Source: CAZQIC01 sp964593555 (GTDB lineage: Bacteria; Bacteroidota; Bacteroidia; JAFLBG01). From it: 19,941 bases of DNA. The position numbers and the translations under genes are program-made. Below the pieces are notes generated by a model. It had not been told where the DNA came from and did no database searches. It was given only the letters and a program-made list of their open reading frames with translations. Positions 7,168 to 15,212 of this stretch are shown piece by piece. Position 1 is the stretch's first letter. Every line of letters starts with the position of its first letter. The stretch spans positions 1 to 19,941 of the forward strand of contig CAZQIC010000090.1 in assembly GCA_964593555.1 (NCBI GenBank), written 5' to 3'.

Positions 7168-7396
7168 CTACCCCCTAGCCGCCACCACTAAATTTGTTGA
7201 CTTTGATTTGTGCTGAAGTTTACTCATTATATCGGACTCATTATACAGGTCCTGGCCGTCAATTAAATCAAATAGCCTTACATAATTGGTGCTTCCATTT
7301 TCGTCAGCATTTTTTGAAGCGTATATTTTAAAAAAGCTCTTTTCAAGAGTATCAAGTGATTTGTTACTGAAAAAGCTCATCCGAAGCTGTTTTCAT
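7168..7396 (-). pseudogene. Truncated, frameshifted copy of the ~500-aa family (third copy)
   Basis: On the minus strand ATG 7396 reads MKTASDELFQ and hits a stop (TAA). The next frame continues as NKSLDTLEKSFFKIYASKNA and 'DENGSTNYVRLFDLIDGQDLYNESDIMSKL'. This lines up with the gene at 379 (LDTSEKRFFKIYASKNADE, NYLKLFDAIDQQEKYNEADIKLKL), with two bases missing after the FQ codons. Similarity fades near residue 60 (around 7190) and the rest of the ~500 residues are absent. Many differences from the copy at 379 leave the protein unchanged, so it was once a working gene and not a recent partial duplication. It lies on the same strand as, and downstream of, the intact copy at 9044. Confidence 0.75.
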
Positions 7397-7409
7397 TAAG
7401 AAGCGTTTA

Positions 7410-7453
7410 TACCACTAAAATGCGAAAATTTTTTAGTTCCACTAAGTGTGGTA
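7410..7453. repeat. Nested inverted repeat between the intact and decayed family copies
   Basis: TACCAC (7410-7415) pairs with GTGGTA (7448-7453). Within it ACTAAAA (7414-7420) pairs with TTTTAGT (7431-7437), and CACTAAGTG (7439-7447) is itself a near-perfect palindrome. It follows the minus-strand gene that ends at 7530, so it may mark the 3' end of that transcript. The rest of 7397-7529 shows nothing else I can name. Confidence 0.35.
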
Positions 7454-7529
7454 CAGGGAATTAATAACAATAATTAATTTACCAAATGCAAGCTGTCATT
7501 TCGCAAATTTTATTCAAATTATAAAGGAT

Positions 7530-9044
7530 CTAATTTGTTTTTTGCCTAACAATTTCAGCAAAAGGTTTTTTCTGAATTTTACTTTCCACCCAAGCTGGGA
7601 AATCAAAAAAGACAAAGGCTTTTGCCTCGTACGGATCCTTCGACAACTGCACCATTTGTACTTTTAATTCCTTAAAAGGAGTTATGTCCTGGGAATTTAA
7701 GCCTAGCTGGAAAGGATATTTTTTCAGGAAAGAAAGTATAACCGACTCCAGTTTATACAAACGATTCCTGCGGCTCAGAAAACGCAAAGTTGACTTGACT
7801 GAATATTCAAGCAGGTCCTGCTTATTCAATTCAAGATTAATAATAAGACTGTACATGCGCGTTATGCAATAAATATCCTCTCTCATATCTACATTACTAT
7901 CATTAAGCAGTTTATTCGCCCAAGTATTTGCAGATTTAAAATCAGCAATACCAAAATAAATTTTCGACATGGTGAGATAAAATATTTTTCGTTGCTGCGC
8001 ATCAATGTCAACATAATTAATTGTATCCAATCTTGATCGGCTTGAATTGTAGTGGCCAATTGCATTTTCAAATTTCCCTGGCAAAATATAATATGCGACC
8101 TCAATATTAAACACCTCAATAAATAGTCCATCCGATAACTCTACCTCTTTCTTAAATCGATCCAACTTCTCCAGAAAAAACGGCCATTCTTCAAATTGTT
8201 TTGAATGTATAAGACTTGTCACCGCATTTTGAATTGCAGAAGTATAAGTAGCAGGCCTTTCCTTATTTAGCACCGGTCTGCTTTCTAAAATTTCAATTAT
8301 TTTTTTATTTACCGTCAGTGCATTATAAAAATCGTTCGTATAAAAAAAATATGTTGCCTTCGCTCCATAAAAATCCAGCCTCGATCTATAGGAAGTAGCT
8401 AATGATTCGTCATGGAATAACGGATGCTTAAAATAGCTCTTCAGCCTTTCAAACTCTTGCTTGCTCCGGGTAAATCCCCTTTTGGGTATTTGCGCAGTCG
8501 CGCTATAATATATCTCCCTAAACCTTCCATTGTTATACATATCAAAAGTGATCTCGGTTTTATCAGAATAGTGCTGTTTTATAAACCCTGCAACAGGATG
8601 TTTAAGGTATTTGGCAAGCACAAGTTCCCACTGCATTATTTCCAGTAAATATGTTGTTTGTTCATATTGCTTTGCCATCTCCTTTGCTCTGCTAACTAAT
8701 TTCCGGCATTGATCATATAGTCTTATACTGAATAAAAAATCAATATCGTCCAACAGCTCCCTTAATTTTTTCAGAGAGGTTTGCTGAGTCCGGTACGATC
8801 TGATGCTTTTTAAAATAAGCTGATAGAGATAATATTTTGTTCGCGTAAGCTGTTTAACAAAAACCTCCCCTTTAAAAATCCGTTTTATTTCTTCCTCATT
8901 GTATTCAACCTGCTTCTCTATCACTTCAAACAGTTTTAAATACGCCTTGTTTCCTGAGTGAATTTTAGAAAACAGCTTAAAATATCTCTTCTGTGATTTG
9001 GAAAGAGATATAATGAGGTCAAAAAGGTCAGATGAGGGTGTCAT
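7530..9044 (-). CDS. Uncharacterised 504-aa helical protein, intact member of the family at 379
   Basis: The start is ATG 9044 (MTPSSDLFDLIISLSKSQKR), matching the start in its two relatives. The protein is cytoplasmic by appearance: no signal peptide and no membrane segment. It is rich in Lys, Tyr, Phe and Leu and reads as helical pairs throughout, like TPR-type or similar alpha-solenoid proteins, though I see no canonical TPR motif. The N-terminal ~120 residues hold the most recognisable family block ('KRYFKLFSKIHSGNKAYLKLFEVIEKQ.EYNEEEIKR', 'KYYLYQLILKSIRSY'). I recognise it as a Bacteroidota family that often occurs in several copies per genome, but know of no assigned function. It is divergent, 132 bp apart, from the giant T9SS gene at 9177, just as the copy at 379 is divergent from the giant at 846. 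A scaffold or regulatory role would be a guess. Confidence 0.85.
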   Translation of the reverse strand: MTPSSDLFDLIISLSKSQKRYFKLFSKIHSGNKAYLKLFEVIEKQVEYNEEEIKRIFKGEVFVKQLTRTKYYLYQLILKSIRSYRTQQTSLKKLRELLDDIDFLFSIRLYDQCRKLVSRAKEMAKQYEQTTYLLEIMQWELVLAKYLKHPVAGFIKQHYSDKTEITFDMYNNGRFREIYYSATAQIPKRGFTRSKQEFERLKSYFKHPLFHDESLATSYRSRLDFYGAKATYFFYTNDFYNALTVNKKIIEILESRPVLNKERPATYTSAIQNAVTSLIHSKQFEEWPFFLEKLDRFKKEVELSDGLFIEVFNIEVAYYILPGKFENAIGHYNSSRSRLDTINYVDIDAQQRKIFYLTMSKIYFGIADFKSANTWANKLLNDSNVDMREDIYCITRMYSLIINLELNKQDLLEYSVKSTLRFLSRRNRLYKLESVILSFLKKYPFQLGLNSQDITPFKELKVQMVQLSKDPYEAKAFVFFDFPAWVESKIQKKPFAEIVRQKTN

Positions 9045-9045
9045 T

Positions 9046-9128
9046 TAGAAACGTATGAATATATGAACAATATAGAGATTATAACGCAATAATTATATCC
9101 ATTCTTTTATAATAGAAATGTATGAATA
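9046..9128. repeat. Pair of 16-bp direct repeats in the divergent intergenic region
   Basis: TAGAAACGTATGAATA (9046-9061) and TAGAAATGTATGAATA (9113-9128) match at 15 of 16 positions and lie 67 bp apart, one near each side of the 132-bp spacer. On the minus strand each contains TAC(G/A)TTTC, one base off the TAnnTTTG -7 box, but without a well-placed -33 box. They could be operator sites for a shared regulator of the divergent pair. Confidence 0.4.
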
Positions 9129-9176
9129 ATGCTTACTTGTCGGCAGTATCAAGACCCATCCTGAGTAAATTCAGTT

Positions 9177-12100
9177 ATGAAGAAAGTATACCTCCTCCTC
9201 TTTTGCTTATTGTTCACCCAGATAATACGAACCGCAGAAACAAATCATTCTACTTTTCAATCAGTTGCATTTATTGAAAATAAGGGGCAGATTGTAAATA
9301 ACTCCGGCGAAATTCTTAACGAAGTTCTTTTTAAAACACAAACACCGGGAGTTGACATATACATTACTACTTCCGGAATCAGCTATATGTTCACCAAAAC
9401 AGAAACGCCAAAAGATCTTGATGACAAAAAAATTACCGTGTCTGCAGAACAAAAATTCCCGGAGATGCCAACTGTTCACTGGAACAGATTGGACATGATA
9501 TTAAAAAATGCAAGCATAAAAAAAGAAAATGTAATCACGGAAAATCAACAACTCACTTATTACAATTATTATTTAGGGCACTGCCCTGATGGAATTACCA
9601 ATGTACACAGCTACGGAAAAATAATTATAAAGGATGTTTATCCCGGTATCGACTGGCACATATATACAAAAGAAAATAAATCACTTAAATACGATTTTAT
9701 CGTTCATCCCGGAGCGAATGCATCGCTTATAAAAATTGATTACAACGGCGCAGAAAAAATTACCGCGTTGGAGAATGGAAATATTCTTATCAAAACTCCA
9801 ATCGGTGAAGTACAGGAAAACAATCTTTATTGTTTTGAACAAAGCTCAGGAAAAAAAATAAGCTCCGCCTTTTCTCTCGATAACAAAGCGGGTGAAATTG
9901 GTTTTTCATTCGGGAATTATGATCATAATCAAACCATGGTTATTGATCCTGACCTTGTTTGGGGAACATATTTTGGAGGAAGTTTAATTGATTTTCCTCA
10001 GGAAACTATGGTAGATGCAGACGGAAATGTATATGTGATAGGTGGAGCAGGATCCGTAAATCTGCCCTCAACAAATCCTGCCGCAGGCAACTATTACCAG
10101 GGAACACACCAGGGAGGAAACGGAGGCCCAATAAGCGGCGGCGTTGATACAGAAGCTTTTTTAGCAAAGTTTGATACTGATGGAAAATTAATTTGGTGTA
10201 CTTATTACGGAGGCTCAACCGGACAAGAAGGATTTTTCTCTATGGGATATAATTCAACTGGTGATATATATGTTGGCGGTGGTTACGGACATAACGCCGC
10301 AATTAGGCCTAATCCTTTACCTCCACCACATAATTTCCCTTTACAAAATGTTGCGGGTTCATATTTCCGCAATCCTGTTTTAGCCCAGCTAGACGCAGAA
10401 ACTTTTATTTTACGTTTTGATAATGCTGGAGTTAGAAAATGGGCAACCTTTTACGGTGGCAGCGCTGCAGACTGGTGTTATGACCTTAATGTTGACAATA
10501 ATGATAATGTTTATTTAATTGGTAGGACTCAATCTTCGGATCTACCCATTGTAAACCCAGGTGGAGGAGCATACATGAGCAATACGGCTGTAAATGTATT
10601 TATCGCAAAATTTAATCCGGGAAATCAGCTAACATGGTCAACACATTGGGGAGGAACAGCAATAGGAGTACATACCATTTGCAGCGCTGTTGACCAAAAT
10701 GATAATTTAATTATAGCAGGGACAACCGATTCTCCTGACTTACCAATGTATAATCCCGGAGGAGGCGCATATTTTGATAACACATTAGTAGCTCCTGGAG
10801 GAGGAGTCATATTTGATATGTTTGCTGCTAAATTCGATGCAAATGGAGTTCCATTCTGGAGTACTTATTACGGCAGCAACGGACAAGATGAATGCTACGC
10901 TGTATGTACTGATTTACAAAATAATATTTACATGACAGGCTATACTGGCGTTAGCGCTTCGCCCAATACTTTTCCAACTTATAATCCAGGCGGCGGGGCT
11001 TATTATAATGGCACAGCGCAATCCGGGTTAGATTTAGCAATTCTCAAGTTCGATCCAAACGGGGTACGGAACTGGGTTACATTATATAACGGAACTTCTT
11101 CTCCTATTACAGTTGGCGGCGGAATCAATGTTGATGCAATTGGCAATATTTATGTTACGGGCTCAACGGACGCTTCCGATTTTCCTATTGTTAGCAGCGC
11201 GTGTGGCTTTTTACAATCGACAAATGCTTCACAGGACATCACAAATGGGCAGGAATTTATTTTGCAATTTTCCCCCGCATTAACTGTAAAATGGTCAACT
11301 TATTATGGGGGAATTGGAAGACACAATTTAAATATGGATAATAATATGTCCATTGATGGTTTAGGAAATTTGTATCTGACAACTCTTTTCATGGATCAGA
11401 GCTGCCCTACTTTCGATCCGGGGAACGGAGCATATTTTCAGTCTGCCAACAATGGAGATTATGATGCAATAATTTTAAAATTTTCGCCAAAGCCAATTGC
11501 TGTTGCCACCAACTCCGTTTCTGTATGTGTGGGAAGTAATGTTGCATTAACTGCCTCGGGAGGATTATTTTACAATTGGAGCAATGGGACAACAACAAGT
11601 TCCATGAACGTTATTCCGCCAATAGGAAATACAACTTACTCAGTAGTCGTAACAAATAATCAATGCTCCGATACTGCTTATGTAAACGTTACTGCATCGC
11701 CGTATCCCGTTGCAGCAATTGCAGGACCAACAGTTACCTGCAGCGGAACCAATGTGCAGTTATCAGCAACTGGAGGAAATACTTATGCCTGGAACACATC
11801 AGCAAATACAAATAATATAACAGTTGCACCAACGAGCAATACAACATTCTCACTTGTAGCTTACAATGGTTCATGCGCCGATACCGCTTTCCTAAATATG
11901 GTGGTAAACCAAAATGCAAACGCTCAGATCAATGGCAGTAACTCAATATGCATAGGCGATAGTGTACTGCTGAACGCGGCGGGAGGAACAAATTATTTAT
12001 GGAGCAATGGCAGTACTTTTACTTCTATTAAGGTGGGCCCAACTTCAACGATGTCTTATTCATTGGTTGCTAACCTTTCCAATTGTCCGGGCACCGCACT

Positions 12101-12842
12101 TATCACTATTACAGTTAATCAAATCCCGGTTGCCTTAGTTAGTAATGACACAGCAATATGTGAAGGAAATAATTTGTCCCTAACCTCATCCGGTGGATCA
12201 AATTATATTTGGAATGATGGCGCTCTAACTTCTACCAATAATATTAGTCCGGGAATCGGCTTATCAATATATACCGTATCGGTATCGAATGGAAACTGCA
12301 TTGATATTGCCTCAGTAAATATCACAGTAAACCCAACACCTGTAGCAAATGCAGGTATCGACAAAACCATTGTTTCGGGAGGCACAGTTGTTCTCAACGG
12401 AAGCAGTGGACCCAATTACCTGTGGTCCCCATCAACGGGATTAAGCTGTAATACTTGTGCTAATCCCATAGTAAAGCCTGAAACCACAACAATGTATATT
12501 CTTACTGTTACAAATAGTAATGGTTGCTCTTCTTCTGATACGGTAATGATAAATATTGAACTGCTTTGTGGTGATCTTTTTATTCCAAATGCATTTTCAC
12601 CAAACAACGATGGACAAAATGATGTGTTCGCGGTAAAAGGAAATTGTTTCTCTTCATTTCATTTAGATATTTTTGATCGTTGGGGAGAAATAATATTTAC
12701 CAGTGATAACCAACTCCTGGGATGGGACGGAACTTACAAAACTAAAGACCTAAACAGCGATGTATTTGTTTACAAACTGATCGGAGAATTAAACGATGGC
12801 GGATCAATTACCAAAGAAGGGAGCGTTACGCTGATAAAATAA
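9177..12842 (+). CDS. Giant secreted T9SS cargo: propeller and Ig-like repeat protein with type B sorting domain
   Basis: This 1221-residue protein is a paralogue of the one at 846. Order: signal peptide (~1-20, MKKVYLLLFCLLFTQIIRTA); the shared N-terminal domain (~27-255, 'ENKGQIVNNSG', 'DVYPGIDWHIYTKENKSLKYDF'); an SBBP-type beta-propeller (~261-770, repeated 'W.TYYGG', 'D..NNIY.TG.T', and proline/glycine loops such as 'YNPGGGAYF'); five Ig-like or PKD-like repeats of about 70 aa (~773-1130), each with a C near the start, 'YxWSNG' in the middle and 'TVN.xP' at the end; and a type B sorting domain (~1134-1221, 'LFIPNAFSPNNDGQNDVF', 'IFDRWGEIIF', 'LLGWDGTYK', ending 'TLIK'). It should be moved across the outer membrane by the T9SS and stay at the surface. 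It lacks the SprB repeats of its paralogue. Its stop codon is 3 bp from the stop of the convergent gene at 12846. No SD precedes the ATG. Confidence 0.92.
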   Translation: MKKVYLLLFCLLFTQIIRTAETNHSTFQSVAFIENKGQIVNNSGEILNEVLFKTQTPGVDIYITTSGISYMFTKTETPKDLDDKKITVSAEQKFPEMPTVHWNRLDMILKNASIKKENVITENQQLTYYNYYLGHCPDGITNVHSYGKIIIKDVYPGIDWHIYTKENKSLKYDFIVHPGANASLIKIDYNGAEKITALENGNILIKTPIGEVQENNLYCFEQSSGKKISSAFSLDNKAGEIGFSFGNYDHNQTMVIDPDLVWGTYFGGSLIDFPQETMVDADGNVYVIGGAGSVNLPSTNPAAGNYYQGTHQGGNGGPISGGVDTEAFLAKFDTDGKLIWCTYYGGSTGQEGFFSMGYNSTGDIYVGGGYGHNAAIRPNPLPPPHNFPLQNVAGSYFRNPVLAQLDAETFILRFDNAGVRKWATFYGGSAADWCYDLNVDNNDNVYLIGRTQSSDLPIVNPGGGAYMSNTAVNVFIAKFNPGNQLTWSTHWGGTAIGVHTICSAVDQNDNLIIAGTTDSPDLPMYNPGGGAYFDNTLVAPGGGVIFDMFAAKFDANGVPFWSTYYGSNGQDECYAVCTDLQNNIYMTGYTGVSASPNTFPTYNPGGGAYYNGTAQSGLDLAILKFDPNGVRNWVTLYNGTSSPITVGGGINVDAIGNIYVTGSTDASDFPIVSSACGFLQSTNASQDITNGQEFILQFSPALTVKWSTYYGGIGRHNLNMDNNMSIDGLGNLYLTTLFMDQSCPTFDPGNGAYFQSANNGDYDAIILKFSPKPIAVATNSVSVCVGSNVALTASGGLFYNWSNGTTTSSMNVIPPIGNTTYSVVVTNNQCSDTAYVNVTASPYPVAAIAGPTVTCSGTNVQLSATGGNTYAWNTSANTNNITVAPTSNTTFSLVAYNGSCADTAFLNMVVNQNANAQINGSNSICIGDSVLLNAAGGTNYLWSNGSTFTSIKVGPTSTMSYSLVANLSNCPGTALITITVNQIPVALVSNDTAICEGNNLSLTSSGGSNYIWNDGALTSTNNISPGIGLSIYTVSVSNGNCIDIASVNITVNPTPVANAGIDKTIVSGGTVVLNGSSGPNYLWSPSTGLSCNTCANPIVKPETTTMYILTVTNSNGCSSSDTVMINIELLCGDLFIPNAFSPNNDGQNDVFAVKGNCFSSFHLDIFDRWGEIIFTSDNQLLGWDGTYKTKDLNSDVFVYKLIGELNDGGSITKEGSVTLIK

Positions 12843-12845
12843 AAA

Positions 12846-13700
12846 CTATTCGAACTTTGGCTTGTTCTTTGGCTTATCAATGTACTTAACCTCCGGAGCC
12901 ATAGACATTACAAGTTTGTTTGCAATTGTATTTGCTATCGGCATGAAATAAGTATTCGTAATTTTTTTAGGATCGTTGATTGATGATGAGAAACTTGATG
13001 TGGATATTCCATATGCAAGGTACTTTCCATCCTTATCCATTATTGTATAATGAACCATTACATCACGCTTATAAGTATCAGCCACAACATCATAACTCTC
13101 AGGATTATTTTTAATGTCTATTTGATTCACAAAAATAAAAACAGAACTGCCGTACTTTTGGCCAAGATATGACAACAACTTAGGATCAGAGACCTTCTTA
13201 TTCATAAATTTTTTTTCCATGTTTGGCAACACAGTCAATTGCCCATTCACGATTTTAGGATCGCTCCTTTTATCGACAGGTTTGTTCAGATCTTTTATTG
13301 ATGCATTATCCGCAGGCACCGGCTCATAACTATAAGCAGTAGATACATAAGTATGCGCCATATCCTTTGCACATTTTGCGGAGTCATTCAAAAAAGAATA
13401 TACACTAGTTTTTTGTTTAACAGCAAGAAAAATCATTTCATCCAAACCCTCCCTGAACGCGGTCATTATCTGCGGACCGGTTAGTTTCGTTTCTGCATTT
13501 ACTTTTTTATCAATTTCCGACATGTACATTTTTGGGTCGAAAGGAATAATGAGTACTTTTTGTTTGCGTAGCAAAGCTTCTGCACTCAACATAGATTCTG
13601 TTTTTTTTTCGTTATCGATCGTAGTGTTCTGCGCTTGCAAAGCCACAGAAATGATCAATACCAGGAAAGTAAAATGAATTTTTTTTTGAATAATATTCAT
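12846..13700 (-). CDS. Exported protein of unknown function, last gene of the M23-dxr-rseP cluster
   Basis: I place the start at ATG 13700 (MNIIQKKIHFTFLVLIISVA, 284 aa). The ATG four codons upstream (13712) is also possible but adds residues before the signal peptide. Cleavage is likely after LQA, giving a mature periplasmic protein starting QNTTIDNEKK. The mature part has 'KQKVLIIPFDPKMYMSEID', 'GSSVFIFVNQIDIKNNPESYD' and 'RDVMVHYTIMDKDGKYLAYG'. The beta-strand pattern with 'vlIiPFdp..y.sd' resembles exported Bacteroidota proteins of unknown function. There is no lipobox cysteine and no catalytic motif that I can see. It follows rseP on the same strand after 112 bp and may be co-transcribed with it. 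A role in the envelope is inferred only from location. Confidence 0.8.
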   Translation of the reverse strand: MNIIQKKIHFTFLVLIISVALQAQNTTIDNEKKTESMLSAEALLRKQKVLIIPFDPKMYMSEIDKKVNAETKLTGPQIMTAFREGLDEMIFLAVKQKTSVYSFLNDSAKCAKDMAHTYVSTAYSYEPVPADNASIKDLNKPVDKRSDPKIVNGQLTVLPNMEKKFMNKKVSDPKLLSYLGQKYGSSVFIFVNQIDIKNNPESYDVVADTYKRDVMVHYTIMDKDGKYLAYGISTSSFSSSINDPKKITNTYFMPIANTIANKLVMSMAPEVKYIDKPKNKPKFE

Positions 13701-13724
13701 CTGTACAGTCATATTATTTATTTT

Positions 13725-13750
13725 ATCCCGATGCGCTTCACTGTCGGGAT
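13725..13750. other. Stem-loop between rseP and the downstream gene
   Basis: ATCCCGA (13725-13731) pairs with TCGGGAT (13744-13750) around a 12-nt loop, downstream of the rseP stop. No T-run follows on the minus strand, so it may be a processing or stabilising hairpin and not a full terminator. Confidence 0.4.
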
Positions 13751-13812
13751 GTGATAATGTAACACTCTCAGATCCCTGATCGCTAACATTATCAGCACAA
13801 TAACAATGCCAA

Positions 13813-15120
13813 TTAATGTCTCAAAAAATCTGTATTTGCGTAAAGCAACAGCGACATCAAAAGGAAAAACCCAACATAGTTGGCGTATTCGATCACCTTG
13901 TCCGGAACTTTTATCCGGGTTATCATTTCGAAAAGAAGGAACATGATATATCCACCGTCGAGCGCCGGAATTGGAAGCAAATTCATAAATGCAAGTACTA
14001 TGGATATAAATGCAGTGAGTGACCAAAAGTGGTGCCAGTCCCACTGCGGCCCAAAAGCTTTGCTTATCGTATAAAAACCTCCTATAGATTCATGAGCATC
14101 TTTAACAGTGAAAATAAATTTTATTTGTTTCAAATAATTTTCCAGGGTCTCTGCTCCTTTTTTTAATCCCGCAGGGAACGATTCAAAAAAACCGTACTCT
14201 CTTGTTTTGTATTCAAAATGTTGATCGATACTCTTCGGTCCAAAACCCAGCTTTCCTTTATCGTCAAGTTTTGCATTTAGTGTTTGTGCAGAGTCGCCTC
14301 TGGCAACAACAATAGTAAGCGGCTCATCTTTAAAATTTCTTAACGCTCTTACCACTTGCTGGTAAAAAGGCGTCTCCACTCCATTGATAGAAACAAACTT
14401 GTCTCCTTTCTTTAATCCTGCTTTTTCTGCTTCGCTGCCAACAAGCACAGTATCCACATCACACGGGATCAACGGCTCAATAAAAGAATTTTTTCCTTTT
14501 ATCAACTGCGACAATATTTCTTCTTTGACAGGAATAGAAATTTTTTCTCCGTTTCTTTCAACTTGGATGGCTTGTGTATTATTCAGAATAATATCAATAG
14601 GTATTTTATTAAATTCGGTAACGCGAATATTATCAATAGCAACAATCTTATCTTCATCCTGCAATCCCATTTTCATAGCAAGCGAGTCTGCCGCAATTCC
14701 ATATTTTGCATTCTCTGCTGGTAAATATTTTTCTCCCCACACAAACAACACCATGGAATAAATGATCACCCCCAATATTACATTTACTGTTACACCACCT
14801 GCCATTATTATTAAACGCTGCCATGCCGGCTTGGAACGGAACTCCCATGGTTGAGGAGGCTGTTTCATTTGCTCCTTGTCCATTGACTCATCAATCATCC
14901 CCGAAATCTTTACATAACCTCCCAGTGGTAACCATCCGATTCCGTATTCTGTCTCCCCTTTTTTTACTTTAAATAATGAGAACCAAGGATCAAAAAAAAG
15001 ATAGAACTTTTCCACCTTAGTTTTAAATAGTTTGGCGGGTATAAAATGGCCCATCTCATGTAACAGGATAAGTATCGAGAGACTTAGAAGAAGCTGACCA
15101 AATTGTATTACTATTTCCAT
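13813..15120 (-). CDS. rseP: RseP-type site-2 intramembrane metalloprotease
   Basis: This M50-family zinc protease sits in the inner membrane and cuts transmembrane segments of regulators such as anti-sigma factors. The active-site motif HEMGH is at residues 21-25 in the first membrane helix, and the second zinc-ligand motif, 'NLLPIPALDGG', has its LDG at ~387-389 in a later helix. The middle carries two PDZ-like stretches ('AMKMGLQDEDKIVAIDNIRV' and 'AEKAGLKKGDKFVSINGVET'), and the C terminus has a further membrane helix ('VGFFLLMSLLLYA'). At 435 aa it is the usual length for Bacteroidota RseP. The start ATG 15120 places HEXXH at the expected distance from the N terminus. It lies 92 bp downstream of dxr on the same strand, a common dxr-rseP order in bacteria. 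Which anti-sigma factor it cuts cannot be told from here. Confidence 0.95.
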   Translation of the reverse strand: MEIVIQFGQLLLSLSILILLHEMGHFIPAKLFKTKVEKFYLFFDPWFSLFKVKKGETEYGIGWLPLGGYVKISGMIDESMDKEQMKQPPQPWEFRSKPAWQRLIIMAGGVTVNVILGVIIYSMVLFVWGEKYLPAENAKYGIAADSLAMKMGLQDEDKIVAIDNIRVTEFNKIPIDIILNNTQAIQVERNGEKISIPVKEEILSQLIKGKNSFIEPLIPCDVDTVLVGSEAEKAGLKKGDKFVSINGVETPFYQQVVRALRNFKDEPLTIVVARGDSAQTLNAKLDDKGKLGFGPKSIDQHFEYKTREYGFFESFPAGLKKGAETLENYLKQIKFIFTVKDAHESIGGFYTISKAFGPQWDWHHFWSLTAFISIVLAFMNLLPIPALDGGYIMFLLFEMITRIKVPDKVIEYANYVGFFLLMSLLLYANTDFLRH

Positions 15121-15212
15121 AAAATTAAATCAATTCAGTAAAGTTAATGTTTTTAGGGCTCAAGATTCTTTTTTTTGATGAAGGGTTGTTATAGAAAACA
15201 AAAGGCTGAACC

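Noticed and set aside
7446..7667. 73-aa open frame on the plus strand
   Set aside because: Mostly antisense to the 3' end of the 504-aa gene; no signal peptide or motif of its own.
13718..14044. 108-aa open frame on the minus strand overlapping the end of rseP
   Set aside because: It lies in another frame inside the well-supported rseP coding sequence, and its translation has no family features.
14384..14761. 125-aa open frame on the plus strand inside rseP
   Set aside because: Antisense to the PDZ region of rseP; its apparent composition follows from the rseP codons.
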